Shown here: one piece after another, positions 59,617 through 60,149 of the stretch
Position numbering within the stretch: position 1 is the stretch's first letter
How the letters are laid out: each line of letters opens with the position of its first letter
NCBI GenBank assembly: GCA_937951935.1
Contig: CALGAM010000025.1
Span: 1 to 60,149 of the forward strand
Direction of reading: 5' to 3'
Length of the DNA stretch: 60,149 nt
From: an uncultured Micromonospora sp.
GTDB lineage: Bacteria; Actinomycetota; Actinomycetes; Mycobacteriales; Micromonosporaceae
Translations under genes and position numbers: made by a program
The notes under the pieces: generated by a model
Told to the model about the DNA's origin: nothing
Seen by the model: the letters and a program-made list of their open reading frames with translations, nothing else
Database searches by the model: none

Positions 59617-60149
59617 ATGCCGGCGATCGTGCTTGTCGGTGCCCAGTGGGGCGACGAGGGCAAGGGCAAGGTTACCGACCTGCTGGGTGACCGGGTGGAC
59701 TATGTCGTCCGCTACTCCGGCGGCAACAACGCCGGGCACACGGTGGTCACCCCGGACGGCCAGAAGTACGCCCTGCACCTGATGCCGTCGGGGGCGCTCT
59801 CCCCGAACGCGATCATCGTGATCGGCAACGGTGTCGTGGTCGACCCGAAGGTGCTGCTCACCGAGATCGACGGGCTCGCCGAGCGCGGCGTCGACGTGTC
59901 CCGGCTGCGCATCTCCGGCGACGCGCACCTGATCATGCCGCACCACCGGGCACTGGACCGGGTCGTCGAGCGTTACCTCGGCTCCGCCCGGATCGGCACC
60001 ACGGGGCGCGGCATCGGCCCGACGTACGGCGACAAGGTGGCCCGTACCGGCATCCGGGTGCAGGACCTGCTCGACCCGGGCATCCTGCGCAAGAAGCTGG
60101 AACTCGTCCTGCGGGAGAAGAACCAGATCCTGGTCAAGGTCTACAACCG
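59617..60149 (+). CDS. purA: Adenylosuccinate synthetase, N-terminal part, cut by window edge
   Basis: The first 177 codons of purA: the GTP-binding GAQWGDEGKGKVTD (residues 8-21), YSGGNNAGHTVV (IMP-binding) and GTTGRGIGPTYGDK. It makes adenylosuccinate from IMP, aspartate and GTP in AMP synthesis. ATG 59617 has GGAGG upstream, about 14 bases away, plus AGAGAG nearer. The remaining part lies outside the window. Confidence 0.97.
   Translation, partial: MPAIVLVGAQWGDEGKGKVTDLLGDRVDYVVRYSGGNNAGHTVVTPDGQKYALHLMPSGALSPNAIIVIGNGVVVDPKVLLTEIDGLAERGVDVSRLRISGDAHLIMPHHRALDRVVERYLGSARIGTTGRGIGPTYGDKVARTGIRVQDLLDPGILRKKLELVLREKNQILVKVYN

Overview
The window is very GC-rich bacterial DNA with a high-GC actinobacterial gene set. 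HspR with HAIR operators, an LppU/SCO3897-type protein, a SigE-type ECF sigma factor, DUF3151, DUF6458 and an EspI-like ParA ATPase all point that way. I infer Micromonosporaceae, most likely Micromonospora; this was not checked by a search. The order dnaK-grpE-dnaJ-hspR, clpB, pyrE, dedA-like, fba, DUF3151, purA recalls the Mycobacterium tuberculosis Rv0350-Rv0384 neighbourhood, so most of the window looks like conserved chromosomal backbone. I saw no insertion sequence, phage, CRISPR array, tRNA or rRNA.

Left part (1-9.3 kb): two sodium:solute symporter/small membrane partner modules flank an ABC exporter pair (the first symporter runs off the left edge). A flavin-reductase-like protein, a PRPP-dependent phosphoribosyltransferase, a secreted RlpA-type protein and a membrane SpoIIE-type phosphatase follow. 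9.5-18.6 kb: a long acyl-CoA dehydrogenase behind a promoter with two matching operator-like palindromes, DUF6458, a SixA-like phosphatase, a hemolysin III family protein, a thioredoxin-NHL fusion (NHLRC2-like), a very proline-rich LppU-like membrane protein, and a 45-residue gene with its own terminator. 18.8-30.3 kb: an E1alpha-E1beta-E2 2-oxoacid dehydrogenase operon, a proline-rich exported protein, a NUDIX protein with a C-terminal extension, a secreted M28 peptidase, and two consecutive dynamin/YfjP-like membrane GTPases divergent from dnaK.

Middle (30.5-44.1 kb): the heat-shock core dnaK-grpE-dnaJ-hspR and, 3 kb on, clpB. Both transcription units start with a HAIR element, so HspR made in the first unit should repress both. 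Between them lie a conserved hypothetical gene and a KhtTU-like cation/proton antiporter with its RCK_C regulatory partner. A membrane protein, a short-chain dehydrogenase, pyrE (with a rare TTA codon) and an ArsR-type regulator follow clpB.

Right part (44.5-60.1 kb): a DedA membrane protein; a Pnkp-Hen1 RNA-repair operon whose two enzymes heal, methylate and seal broken RNA; a divergent SigE-type sigma factor translationally coupled to an LCP-domain membrane protein that sits where an anti-sigma factor would normally be; a small acidic protein; a phage-holin-like membrane protein; class II fba; a long LOG-family protein; a hairpin-rich intergenic region; DUF3151; a proline-rich EspI-like ParA ATPase; a degenerate diacylglycerol-kinase-like protein with an N-terminal cysteine cluster; and the start of purA, cut by the right edge.

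Most transcription units end in long perfect GC hairpins, listed where the arms could be read base by base.
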